From Galbitalea sp036266835 (GTDB lineage: Bacteria > Actinomycetota > Actinomycetes > Actinomycetales > Microbacteriaceae): DNA of 40,442 bases. This document shows, piece by piece, positions 17,382 to 25,787 of this stretch. The notes below the pieces were generated by a model. That model ran no database searches. It was given only the letters and a program-made list of their open reading frames with translations, and had not been told where the DNA came from. Both the position numbers and the translations under genes were made by a program. Where the stretch lies: assembly GCA_036266835.1 (NCBI GenBank), contig DATAXD010000042.1, forward strand, positions 1-40,442, read 5' to 3'. How positions within the stretch are numbered: the stretch's first letter is position 1; each line of letters starts with the position of its first letter.

Positions 17382-18101
17382 CTAGGCAGTGAGACCAAGG
17401 GCATCCATTCTGCGGGTGTGCGACGCGATCAGTTCGGTGAAGACGGGCTCGATGCGCTCCTCGTCGGAGTCGTGATTCTCGCTCGGACGTAGCGTCCAGC
17501 GAGCAAGCAGCATCGTGTCGCCGATGAGACGCCTTCCCCACATCGCGAGTCGCGCCGCGAGCCGCGGATTCTTCTCGATCGCCGCAAGAAGCTCGCGTAC
17601 GACGATTGCCTCGCCGCTGTCCTCAGACAGGATGTCGACGATGCGCGTGCCCGCGGCACCCGACAGTCCGGATGCGAGCCGCATGAGAAAGTCGTCCAGG
17701 AATCCGGCGGTGAGATAGCAGCTGGTCACCGACTCGTACCAGTCGTTTCCCTGTGTCACCCGCTGGAAGGCGTCGATTTCGGAAACGAACGGCTGCATCG
17801 TTGCGGCAGCATCCACGCCGTGGCGTTCAAGCTCGGCAGTGAGGCCCTGGTGTTTGATCAGGGCGAGCCCCGCCACCTGGCTCATCGCCGACTTCGCCTC
17901 GGTGTTCGGAGCGGAGCGCACCACGCGACTGAGGTTCTCGAAAATCGTCAGCTGCAGGTAGGCGGACTTACCGAGGAACGTCGTGAGGTCCGGTGTCAGG
18001 GTCGCGAGATCGACCTTCGTGCCGGAGGTCGGCGCGTTCTGGCGCGGGCGAAGTTTCGGTACTTCGATGCGTTGTGCGTTGCGCCGGAACCAATTCGCCA
18101 C
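17382..18101 (-). CDS. Ferritin-fold MiaE-like protein
   Basis: The protein has 239 residues if the GTG at 18101 is used. The sequence is all helical. It fits the MiaE-like ferritin-fold family (PF13794, Rv3210c type), named after a tRNA hydroxylase. Carboxylate/histidine positions that could bind a di-iron centre are Glu in LTIFENLSRVV, the segment LIKHQGLTAELERHG, and Glu in DSGEAIVVRELLAAIEKN. The residue set is not enough for me to claim tRNA hydroxylation. A -10 hexamer TAAACT lies 7 nt upstream of the GTG. An in-frame TTG at 18128 would put the start upstream of this hexamer, so I prefer 18101. It faces the DEAD-box gene divergently, as in mycobacteria (Rv3210c/Rv3211). Confidence 0.82.
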   Translation of the reverse strand: MANWFRRNAQRIEVPKLRPRQNAPTSGTKVDLATLTPDLTTFLGKSAYLQLTIFENLSRVVRSAPNTEAKSAMSQVAGLALIKHQGLTAELERHGVDAAATMQPFVSEIDAFQRVTQGNDWYESVTSCYLTAGFLDDFLMRLASGLSGAAGTRIVDILSEDSGEAIVVRELLAAIEKNPRLAARLAMWGRRLIGDTMLLARWTLRPSENHDSDEERIEPVFTELIASHTRRMDALGLTA

Positions 18102-18108
18102 GGGCCCA

Positions 18109-18114
18109 AGTTTA
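18109..18114 (-). promoter_or_regulatory. -10 element (TAAACT) of a leaderless promoter
   Basis: Read on the minus strand, TAAACT is followed by 7 nt and then the GTG at 18101. It is the deciding evidence for the shorter start of the ferritin-fold gene. Confidence 0.5.
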
Positions 18115-18261
18115 GGCGGCGCCGGCAAGACGGCGCGCCCCGCTTCGGCCGCGACACGGTCCGACGGACGTGTCTACCGGTCCTGACCAGCTAAACTGGC
18201 CTCACTGCTCCGAAGATTCTGACCGGAGCTATGCACGCGCCCCACGTCAAACCGGGCGCAC

Positions 18262-18283
18262 TTATACCGCTGGGAATCCCAGC
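18262..18283 (+). promoter_or_regulatory. Putative promoter with a perfect palindrome upstream of the DEAD-box gene
   Basis: TTATAC (18262-18267) resembles a -10 box and is followed at once by the perfect inverted repeat GCTGGGAATCCCAGC (18269-18283, single central base). The palindrome covers the expected transcription start, where a repressor could bind, and leaves a leader of about 30 nt before the GTG at 18304. No regulator is identified. Confidence 0.4.
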
Positions 18284-18303
18284 TGACGGGGCAATCCACC
18301 AAC

Positions 18304-19731
18304 GTGACATTCGCAGAACTCGGCGTTGACCAGGACATGGTCGACGCACTCGCTACCCACAACATCATCGAGCCGTTCCCGATCCAGGAGCAGACCATCC
18401 CGCTGGGGTTGTCAGGCCAGGACATCATCGGTCAGGCCAAGACCGGAACGGGCAAGACACTCGGATTCGGCCTGCCGCTGCTCCAGGCGCTGGGTACTGA
18501 CCCCGCTCCGGGCGTCAAGGCCCTCGTCGTCGTGCCCACGCGCGAGCTGTGCATCCAGGTTGCCGAAGACCTGGTACTCGCCGCCTCCAATCGGGCCACC
18601 AAGGTTGCCGCCATCTATGGCGGCAAGGCCTACGAGGGCCAGATTGCCGAACTCAAGGATGGCGCCCAGGTCGTCGTCGGCACTCCGGGGCGCCTGCTCG
18701 ACCTCGCGTCCCAGCGGCTGCTGTCGCTCAAGAACGTCAAGGTTATGGTGCTCGACGAGGCCGACAAGATGCTCGACCTCGGCTTCCTTGCCGACATCGA
18801 GAAGCTGTTCGCCCAGACCGATCCCACCCGCCACACCATGTTGTTCTCGGCGACGATGCCCGGCCCGATCGTCGCGCTCGCTCGTCGCTTCATGAACCGG
18901 CCGATCCACATCCGCGCCACGGATCCGGATGAGGGACTGACCCAGGCCAACATCAAACACGTCGTTTACCGGGCGCACTCGCTCGACAAGGACGAGGTGA
19001 TCGCCCGCATCCTGCAAGCCGAAGGACGCGGCAAGACCGTCGTGTTCACCCGCACGAAGCGCGCCGCGGCAAAACTCGTCGAGGAGCTCAATGACCGGGG
19101 GTTTAACGCGGCTGCCGTTCACGGCGACCTCAACCAGGAGCAGCGCGAGCGCGCGATGGCCGCGTTCAAGGCGGGCAAGAAGGATGTCCTGATCGCCACG
19201 GATGTCGCTGCCCGCGGTATCGACGTCGATGACGTCACGCACGTGATCAACCACACGATTCCCGACGATCACGACACCTATCTGCACCGCGCCGGCCGCA
19301 CCGGCCGCGCGGGCAAGACCGGCATCGCGGTCACGTTCGTCGACTGGGACGACATGCACAAGTGGTCGCTGATCAACCGCGCGCTCGATATGGGACAGCC
19401 GGAGCCTGTCGAGACGTACTCGTCATCGCCGCACCTGTTCGCCGACCTCGACATCCCCGCCGGGTCGAAGGGCCGTCTCAAGCCGAGCCCGGCACCGAAG
19501 GTCGAAGTGGCCGCATCGCATCCGCCGCGCGAACGTCGCTCCGGCGACCGCCAGCGTACGCGCACCCGCGGTACCACCGGATCGCATCATCCGACGACTC
19601 CGGAACAGCGCGCCCACGAATCCGGGGCGCCCGGGGCAGGCACCCACGACGGAGCCGCGCCGGCCCGACGCAACCGAAACCGCCGTCGTCGCCCGTCCGC
19701 AGGCGGCGCTGCGACCCCGCCTGCCGCGTAG
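18304..19731 (+). CDS. DEAD-box ATP-dependent RNA helicase
   Basis: The protein has 475 residues from a GTG. Motifs in order: Q motif (FAELGVDQDM...PFPIQEQTIP), motif I AKTGTGKT (45-52), Ia VVVPTREL, Ib VGTPGRLLDL, II VLDEADKMLDLGF, III LFSATMPG, then in the second RecA domain VVFTRTKRAAAKL, IV-V LIATDVAARGIDVDDVTHVIN and VI YLHRAGRTGRAGKTG. A tail of about 100 residues rich in Arg, Pro and Ala (ending RRNRNRRRRPSAGGAATPPAA) is probably disordered and RNA-binding. It unwinds RNA structures, with likely roles in ribosome assembly, RNA decay or cold adaptation. It corresponds to RhlE of M. tuberculosis (Rv3211) by position. The leader contains a palindrome that may be regulatory. Confidence 0.95.
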   Translation: MTFAELGVDQDMVDALATHNIIEPFPIQEQTIPLGLSGQDIIGQAKTGTGKTLGFGLPLLQALGTDPAPGVKALVVVPTRELCIQVAEDLVLAASNRATKVAAIYGGKAYEGQIAELKDGAQVVVGTPGRLLDLASQRLLSLKNVKVMVLDEADKMLDLGFLADIEKLFAQTDPTRHTMLFSATMPGPIVALARRFMNRPIHIRATDPDEGLTQANIKHVVYRAHSLDKDEVIARILQAEGRGKTVVFTRTKRAAAKLVEELNDRGFNAAAVHGDLNQEQRERAMAAFKAGKKDVLIATDVAARGIDVDDVTHVINHTIPDDHDTYLHRAGRTGRAGKTGIAVTFVDWDDMHKWSLINRALDMGQPEPVETYSSSPHLFADLDIPAGSKGRLKPSPAPKVEVAASHPPRERRSGDRQRTRTRGTTGSHHPTTPEQRAHESGAPGAGTHDGAAPARRNRNRRRRPSAGGAATPPAA

Positions 19732-19753
19732 CAGCTCCCCTTTCTCTTTCTCG

Positions 19754-19821
19754 TTGCGGGCGGAGTTATCCGAGTTGGGCGGCGCTATGATCCCGCCCAG
19801 TGGCGCTAAGTCCGCCCGCAA
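19754..19821. terminator. Nested inverted repeat between convergent genes
   Basis: An outer perfect pair, TTGCGGGCGGA (19754-19764) and TCCGCCCGCAA (19811-19821), encloses an inner pair TGGGCGG (19776-19782) and CCGCCCA (19793-19799). The word GGCGCTA also occurs twice (19781 and 19802). It sits midway between the 3' ends of the DEAD-box and PHP genes, so a bidirectional terminator is the simplest reading, although no T-run follows. Confidence 0.5.
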
Positions 19822-19836
19822 CCGGATGAACTGGGA

Positions 19837-20694
19837 CTAGCCGCGGAACGTGCGGCTGCCGGTACCGGCAGCGAGCAGCTTCTCCAGCACCGCGGGCTCG
19901 GTGGTGTTCTCGGCCAGCCGGTTGGGCTTGCCGTCGCCGTGGTAGTCGCTCGATCCGGTCACCTGAAGATCGAACTTCTTCGCGAGCTCGAACAGCCGAA
20001 TCTTGCCCTCCGCGGTGTTGTCGCGATGGTGGATCTCGAGCCCGAACAGTCCGGCATCCTTCAGTTGCTTGATCGCGTGATCCTCGATGACCCGATAGCG
20101 CCCGTGAGTTGCCGGATGCGCGAGCACCGGTACTCCCCCGGCGGCCGTGATGAGGCTCACGCCGTCAAGAGGCGACGGCGCGTAATACTTCTCGTAGTAG
20201 CCGCTGCGCCAGTGCAGGATCGTCTGGAAGGCCGCACTGCGATCCGGCACGTCGCCGTGCGCAACGAGGGCATCCGCAATGTGCGGCCGGCCGATCGTTC
20301 CGCCATCGACCGACTGGGCGAGCACATCCGCCCACGTGATGCCGTAGTCCCTGGAGATGCGCTCGACGATGCGTTCGGCACGGTGCATCCGACCGTCTCG
20401 GATCTTCGCGGTCTCCGCGACGATCCGCGGGTTCGCCGGGTCAAACAGATAGGCGAGCATGTGCACGCTCGCCGGACCGTAGTTGGTGCTGAGCTCCATC
20501 CCGGGCACCACCATCAGGCCAGTGCCCGTCGCGGCAGCGAACGCCTCGCCCCACCCGGCTGTCGAGTCATGATCGGTGATCGCGACCGTGGAAAGCCGCT
20601 CCGCAACCGCTGCCTCGATGAGCTCCGTTGGTGTCTCGGTGCCATCGGAGACGCTCGAGTGCGTGTGCAAATCGATCGCACCTGTGGCGGGCAT
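19837..20694 (-). CDS. PHP-domain phosphoesterase
   Basis: The protein has 285 residues. The PHP metal-binding signature is complete: IDLHTHSSVSDGT (His10, His12, Asp17), AITDHDS (Asp41, His42), VPGMELS, GRPHIADAL, PVLAHPATHG and VTGSSDYHGD. The length and the single PHP domain match the family that includes the 3',5'-nucleoside bisphosphate phosphatase / RNA-trimming enzymes (TrpH/RNase AM type); that activity is inferred from family only. TACGAT lies 6 nt upstream of the ATG on the minus strand, and GAAGG overlaps this spacer, so either a leaderless or a short-leader mode fits. It is divergent from the EEP-fold gene with about 33 bp between start codons. Confidence 0.9.
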   Translation of the reverse strand: MPATGAIDLHTHSSVSDGTETPTELIEAAVAERLSTVAITDHDSTAGWGEAFAAATGTGLMVVPGMELSTNYGPASVHMLAYLFDPANPRIVAETAKIRDGRMHRAERIVERISRDYGITWADVLAQSVDGGTIGRPHIADALVAHGDVPDRSAAFQTILHWRSGYYEKYYAPSPLDGVSLITAAGGVPVLAHPATHGRYRVIEDHAIKQLKDAGLFGLEIHHRDNTAEGKIRLFELAKKFDLQVTGSSDYHGDGKPNRLAENTTEPAVLEKLLAAGTGSRTFRG

Positions 20695-20700
20695 CCTTCA

Positions 20701-20718
20701 ATCGTATTGGTCTAGGCT
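20701..20718. promoter_or_regulatory. Back-to-back -10 elements for divergent genes
   Basis: On the minus strand TACGAT (20701-20706) lies 6 nt before the PHP ATG. On the plus strand TAGGCT (20713-20718) lies 9 nt before the ATG at 20728. The two promoters occupy about 33 bp, so the two polymerases would compete for the same DNA. Confidence 0.45.
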
Positions 20719-20727
20719 TCGGTGGCC

Positions 20728-21741
20728 ATGATTCGCAAAGTCCTCGCCGCGATCCTGCTGCTGGCGGCGGCGGCGATCCTCCTGGTCGCGCTATGGCCGG
20801 AGCTATTCGGCCTGCAGTCGGCCCCCGTCATCGCCCAGGTGGTGTCGCTGCGCGGGCTCGATGTCGCCATCGCGATCGCTCTCATTCTCTTTTTCGGCAT
20901 TGTGGCGATTGGATGGCGAGACGCACGCCGATTCTTCGGTTCGCTGGTAATCCTGCTGCTGGTCTTCTGCGTGCTGAGCCTGGCGATACTGGCCTCGCGC
21001 GGATTCGGCGGCGCAGGCGGCGCCGCGAAGAGCTCGTCGGATATCACCGTGCTCTCGTGGAACACCGAGGGCGATGCCCCGGGTGCGCGCGAGATCGCCC
21101 ACATCGCGATTGCCGAACACGCGGACGTGGTGGCACTTCCGGAAACGACGCTCAAGACCGGGGTGAGCGTCGCGAACCGGATGAAGGCCGCCGGTCGCCC
21201 GATGTGGGTGTATTCGGGCACCCATGGCAATATCTATGAGTCGCACGCGACCACCCTGCTCATCAGCGTCGGCCTCGGTCCCTACACCGTCGATACCGAT
21301 GAGGGTGACACCTCGGTGCTGGCATCCATCATCGCCAAGCCCGACAACGGCACCGGACCGATCATCGTGGCCGTGCACGCGGTCTCCCCGAAGCCGGATG
21401 AGATGCGCAACTGGCGGGCGGACCTAACCTTCCTGTCGACCCGGTGCACGGGAAGCAATCTGATCATGGCCGGTGACTTCAACTCCACGCTCGACGCGCT
21501 GCAGTCCCTGAGCACCAGGTCGGGGGCTGTCTTCGGGCAGTGCGACGACGCCGGGCTCGCCAGCGGTTCGGCGGCGATCGGCAGCTGGCCGACGAGCCTG
21601 CCGGCACTCCTCGGTGCCCAGATCGACCACGTGATGTACACCTCCGCCTGGCGCACGGTTTCGATGAAAGTCATTCAGGACGAGGATCAGGCCGGCAGCG
21701 ACCATCGACCGATTCTCGCCGTGCTCGCGCCCTCGAAGTAG
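20728..21741 (+). CDS. Membrane-anchored endonuclease/exonuclease/phosphatase (EEP) fold protein
   Basis: The protein has 337 residues from the ATG. Three membrane helices occupy about the first 95 residues (VLAAILLLAAAAILLVALW, then GLDVAIAIALILFFGIVAI, then LVILLLVFCVLSLAILA). The EEP domain follows, outside the membrane, with VLSWNTEG, VVALPETTL (metal-binding Glu), NLIMAGDFNSTLDALQS (Asp, Asn) and the final AGSDHRPILAVL (Asp-His pair). The catalytic set is intact. Proteins of this type may cleave phosphodiesters of extracellular nucleic acids or lipids; the substrate cannot be read from the sequence. A GTG at 20722 is an alternative start but lies only 3 nt after the -10 hexamer. The aminopeptidase P gene starts 24 bp after the stop. 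Confidence 0.88.
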   Translation: MIRKVLAAILLLAAAAILLVALWPELFGLQSAPVIAQVVSLRGLDVAIAIALILFFGIVAIGWRDARRFFGSLVILLLVFCVLSLAILASRGFGGAGGAAKSSSDITVLSWNTEGDAPGAREIAHIAIAEHADVVALPETTLKTGVSVANRMKAAGRPMWVYSGTHGNIYESHATTLLISVGLGPYTVDTDEGDTSVLASIIAKPDNGTGPIIVAVHAVSPKPDEMRNWRADLTFLSTRCTGSNLIMAGDFNSTLDALQSLSTRSGAVFGQCDDAGLASGSAAIGSWPTSLPALLGAQIDHVMYTSAWRTVSMKVIQDEDQAGSDHRPILAVLAPSK

Positions 21742-21765
21742 GTCTCCTGGGTGGAGAATGTCTTC

Positions 21766-23271
21766 ATGGCAAAGACTTCACAAAGCGCCGCAGGCAAGGC
21801 AGAGGGCGCGGCCAAAACACGGCGCGCCAACACCAACCGTTCGACAACACCGACATCGGACGTCTTCAAGCAGTTCATCTCGAGCGGATGGGCAGAGCGC
21901 CCGGATGTCGCCCCGGAGCCCCGCGAGCAAGCGACGTACGCTGCTGCCCGCCGCGCTCACATTTCCCGTGAATTCGCGGGCAAGCGCCTGATCGTTCCGG
22001 CGGGCGCAGCAAAGGTGCGGTCCAATGACACGGACTACGAGTACCGTGCACACTCTGCGTTCTCGCACCTGACCGGCTGGGCCTCCGACACCGTCCCCGG
22101 CAGTGTGCTGGTCCTCGAGCCGAGTGCATCCGGCCACACCGCGACGCTCTACTTCCGCGAGGCCGCAGGCCGCGACTCGTCCGAGTTTTACGCGAACGCC
22201 GAGATCGGGGAATTCTGGACCGGCCCGCGCCCGTCGCTCGCCCACGTCGCCGCCGATCTAGGTATCGCGACCGCAGACCTGGGGGTGTTCGGGGCCGTCG
22301 TCGACAGCGTCGATGCCAACACGCTCATCATGCGCGAGGCCGACCGCGACGTGACCGACTCCGTCGACGGCAGGCGCCTTCTGGCCGCCGACACCGAATC
22401 CCTCGAGACGGATGGCGACGCCGAACTCGCGCGCGAGCTCTCCGAGATGCGCCTGGTGAAGGATGCCTACGAGATCGCCCAGATGCGTGAAGCCGTCGAC
22501 GCTACGAAGCAGGGCTTCGACGATGTGATCGCCGACCTGCCCCAGATCATCGCCCACGACCGCGGCGAGCGGGTCGTCGAGGGAACGTTCAATCGTCGCG
22601 CGCGAGCCGAGGGCAACACCGTCGGTTACAACACGATCGCCGCGAGCGGACCGCACGCGTGCATCCTGCACTGGACCCGCAACGACGGGCCGGTCGTGCC
22701 AGGCGACCTCATCCTGCTCGATGCCGGAATCGAATTGGACTCGCTGTACACGGCCGACATCACCCGTACTCTGCCGGTCAGCGGCCGGTTCACCGACGTG
22801 CAGCGCCGGGTCTACGAGGCCGTTCGCGAGGCGGCGGACGCGGCATTCGCGATTGTCAGGCCAGGCATCCGGTTCCACGAGATCCACGCGGAGGCGATGA
22901 AGGTCATCGCGGCCCGCACCGCCGAGTGGGGGCTGCTTCCGGTCAGCGCCGAGGAATCCCTCGACCCCGACCTGCAGTACCACCGCCGCTACATGGTGCA
23001 CGGCACTAGCCATCACCTCGGGATCGATGTGCACGACTGCGCACAGGCACGGCGTGATCTGTACGCCGACGGCATCCTCGAGGCGGGCATGGTCTTCACG
23101 ATCGAACCCGGCCTGTACTTCCAGCCGGATGATCTGACCGTTCCGCAGGAATATCGCGGCATCGGCGTGCGCATCGAGGACAACATCCTCGTGACGGAGT
23201 CCGGCGCCGAGAACCTGTCGGTGGGCATCCCCCGCACGGCGGATGACGTGGAGGCCTGGCTGGCGGGCTAG
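21766..23271 (+). CDS. pepP: Xaa-Pro aminopeptidase (aminopeptidase P, M24B)
   Basis: The protein has 501 residues from the ATG at 21766; GGAG lies 9 nt upstream, which favours this start over the GTG at 21751. It removes N-terminal residues that precede proline. A 50-residue Ala/Lys/Thr-rich N terminus precedes the aminopeptidase P N-terminal domain (YEYRAHSAFSHLTGW). The pita-bread metallopeptidase domain shows the five metal ligands: Asp in LLDAGIELDS, Asp in LYTADITRTLPVSG, His in VHGTSHHLGIDVHD, Glu in FTIEPGLYF and Glu in GVRIEDNILVT. The RYMVHGTSHHLG segment is typical of true PepP. Expected cytoplasmic and active. No terminator is evident in the 90 bp that follow. Confidence 0.94.
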   Translation: MAKTSQSAAGKAEGAAKTRRANTNRSTTPTSDVFKQFISSGWAERPDVAPEPREQATYAAARRAHISREFAGKRLIVPAGAAKVRSNDTDYEYRAHSAFSHLTGWASDTVPGSVLVLEPSASGHTATLYFREAAGRDSSEFYANAEIGEFWTGPRPSLAHVAADLGIATADLGVFGAVVDSVDANTLIMREADRDVTDSVDGRRLLAADTESLETDGDAELARELSEMRLVKDAYEIAQMREAVDATKQGFDDVIADLPQIIAHDRGERVVEGTFNRRARAEGNTVGYNTIAASGPHACILHWTRNDGPVVPGDLILLDAGIELDSLYTADITRTLPVSGRFTDVQRRVYEAVREAADAAFAIVRPGIRFHEIHAEAMKVIAARTAEWGLLPVSAEESLDPDLQYHRRYMVHGTSHHLGIDVHDCAQARRDLYADGILEAGMVFTIEPGLYFQPDDLTVPQEYRGIGVRIEDNILVTESGAENLSVGIPRTADDVEAWLAG

Positions 23272-23361
23272 CGTCTACGCCCGCGCCCCACCCGCACCCA
23301 ACCCCCGCATCCGCACTCTACCTAACGTCGGAATCTCGTGCGACATGCTTCCGCGCGGTGG

Positions 23362-25683
23362 CTATCTCGCGGTGCGTCGCACGGAGTTTCGACCTTGCGG
23401 GGAGGGGTCGGGAGAAGCGACCTCGTCGGTGTGGCTGGTCAACCTCAACAGGAACACCACCAGCAGTAGCGGGAATGCGATCCGGAACAGCGCGGACTGG
23501 GTTATCGATTCGGGCTCGAAGAAGGATTCGCTCACCACGCGCCCCGTTGCCGTTGAGTACTGCCCCGAATAGAACACCAGGGCCGCAGCGAGCACGAGGA
23601 TGTAACCAAAGAACACCATCAACCGTGTCGACCTTGGAAGCCTTCGACTTGACTGGTTCGTCATCGACTCGCCCGACATGACGATCTCCCAGCCAACGGC
23701 GACGAGAATCAGAATCGCGGCCCATTGCGGCACGACAGCGGCATCGAGGGCGATGCCGTAGAGCTGGTGGATGATTCCGAGCACGATGACCGCACCCAGA
23801 ATTCCCGGCACGGTGGCCGGTAACCTCTCGGCCCACCCTGCGTGACTCCGCCACGTCACTGCGAGCGCCACCAGGCCGATCAAACCTGCGGCGGCGACCG
23901 CGCCACCCACCGTGAGGATCGGCCACGCGATGTCGGGGCCGAAAACGACACGTGCGATGGACGCAGATGCGGTGACTACCGTCACCGTTGCGGCCGCACC
24001 GTAGAACAACACGGCCAGCCGCCAGGTCGTCGACCATACACGACCGAACATGGCGAGCGCGACAATCGCGAGCGCCGCGGTGACTGCGGCGAATCCCGCG
24101 CCCAGCGCTTGAATAATGTCGTCCTGGCGCTCCGCGGCCAGACCCACCCTCGCGGCATTGCCGTTTGCCTTGAGAATCGAGGCAAGGGTGGCTGGCGCTT
24201 CGCCGGCTGGACGGTAGGTACGCACGATCGCTTCGAGTTGTGTCAGTCCGGAGGACGCCGACTTACCCACCGCGAGTCCGTAATACGCATAGTCGGTGGA
24301 GCCGTGCTCGTACAGCCAGACGACGCCCGTCCCGCCACCCGCGGGGCTCACGCGCTGCTTCTGCCACACCCCATCCGGGATCGCCGCACCAATCGCCGTC
24401 GTCGAAATGCCCTGCACAATCTGCGACATCGGCGTTCCCGGGTCCACTGGCAAGCCAATGAGATCCACCCTGAGGCCGTCGGGAAAGAGGTTTGTGATGC
24501 TGTCGAGCGTGCCGGACTTGTCCGGTTGCGCATCCCAACCCGTGGGCACGAGAACCGTGCTACCGGTAACGCCTGTGACGCTGCGGACGCTTGCGGACGG
24601 CGTGTAATCGCCCTGGGCCGAGACGGCGGGAGGTGGCGGTGTGGCGAAAGCTCCCGACAGCGCCGCGACCGCGCTCGGACCGACCAGGGCAATGACCGCG
24701 CACACGCATACCAGCCCCGCGAATCCGAGCGTTCGCGGCCACGGCGAACCCGAGAGACGCAGGGCGCGCCCGACCGATGCGAGGATGCCCAGCACGGCAG
24801 CTACCAGAAGCACCGCTTGCGTGGTCTGCCAGATTCTGTCGCCCGGCGAACCCGACTGCGAGCTCACGCCGTAGGCAACAGCGATGATCGCGAGCGCCAC
24901 GGGCACGAGGTACCTGCGGCCCTTGCTCGCATTTGGCGCTTCGGTCAGTGTTCGGATGCGCGCCAGCCGGTCTGCGGCAAAGTCACCCCATTCGCCAAAG
25001 TCCACTGCGGCGATCATGACCATCGGCGTCGCAATGATTGCGAAGCCCTCGGTCAGCAGATGAATCGTTTGCGGAAACAGATCCAGACCGTTGACCACCG
25101 GGCTCGCCGCGGACAGGATGACGAAGTATCCGACGAAAAGGGCCGGAAGCGCGATCATCACCGCAAGTCGCAACCTCGGTTCCGTTGTGTCTTCACCGAA
25201 GCGGCCACGGCGAAGCAAGACGGTGGCCAGCGCAACCAGCCACACGGCAACCAGTACACCCCTCGCTGCCCAGGCGGCCCAGTCGGGCAAAACCGTGACG
25301 AATCCGCCGATTCCCAGGAGGCCCGTCGCCCAGCCGACGAACACCGTCAGCGCGACGGCCGCAACGGCCGCAATGGCCGGATGCGCGAACAGCGAACCCG
25401 CGATGAGGAGGCCGACTCCGACGGAAAGGAGCAGCAGGGTCGCCACGAACAGCGGAAGCGCCAGCACAACCTGCTCACCGTCAACCACACCCAGCGGAAC
25501 GCGAGTAACGGAGACACCGCGCAGACCGATCAGGATTGCGGCGCCGAGCAGACCCGCGAGGGTGGCGGCCAGCGCGATCCGCTGGGGCAGGTCCATGGAG
25601 CGGATCGAAATGCTGCGTTCCCGAAACGCACCTCGCACGGTCGGTGCCTCCGCGGGAAGGATCTTGGGAACGGTCACGGACAC
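23362..25683 (-). CDS. Large polytopic membrane protein with a central extracytoplasmic domain, unknown
   Basis: The protein has 773 residues from the GTG at 25683, with GAGAGG 9 nt upstream. I do not recognise a family. By eye there are about nine or ten membrane helices in residues 30-360 (for example ATLAGLLGAAILIGL, LPLFVATLLLLSVGVGLLIAG). A non-membrane segment covers about 365-500 (SVTGVTGSTVLVPTGWDAQ...GGGTGVVWLYEHGSTDYAYYGLAVG...LEAIVRTYRP). About six more helices follow to residue 755, then a polar tail. The middle segment looks like a small folded, LpqN/Mog1-like domain: 'VPTGWDAQPD' and a final 'IVRTYRP' are reminiscent of that fold, but this is a guess. No catalytic motif or transporter signature is seen. 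Single gene; both neighbours are separately transcribed. Confidence 0.75.
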   Translation of the reverse strand: MSVTVPKILPAEAPTVRGAFRERSISIRSMDLPQRIALAATLAGLLGAAILIGLRGVSVTRVPLGVVDGEQVVLALPLFVATLLLLSVGVGLLIAGSLFAHPAIAAVAAVALTVFVGWATGLLGIGGFVTVLPDWAAWAARGVLVAVWLVALATVLLRRGRFGEDTTEPRLRLAVMIALPALFVGYFVILSAASPVVNGLDLFPQTIHLLTEGFAIIATPMVMIAAVDFGEWGDFAADRLARIRTLTEAPNASKGRRYLVPVALAIIAVAYGVSSQSGSPGDRIWQTTQAVLLVAAVLGILASVGRALRLSGSPWPRTLGFAGLVCVCAVIALVGPSAVAALSGAFATPPPPAVSAQGDYTPSASVRSVTGVTGSTVLVPTGWDAQPDKSGTLDSITNLFPDGLRVDLIGLPVDPGTPMSQIVQGISTTAIGAAIPDGVWQKQRVSPAGGGTGVVWLYEHGSTDYAYYGLAVGKSASSGLTQLEAIVRTYRPAGEAPATLASILKANGNAARVGLAAERQDDIIQALGAGFAAVTAALAIVALAMFGRVWSTTWRLAVLFYGAAATVTVVTASASIARVVFGPDIAWPILTVGGAVAAAGLIGLVALAVTWRSHAGWAERLPATVPGILGAVIVLGIIHQLYGIALDAAVVPQWAAILILVAVGWEIVMSGESMTNQSSRRLPRSTRLMVFFGYILVLAAALVFYSGQYSTATGRVVSESFFEPESITQSALFRIAFPLLLVVFLLRLTSHTDEVASPDPSPQGRNSVRRTAR

Positions 25684-25787
25684 GAATCACAGCCTCTCGG
25701 GTGGGTCGAGTCGAGTCTGGCACATCCGGTTTTCGGCCCAGACACGCGAGTGACTACGACACCGAATTTAGGGACGGGGGTCAAGCC

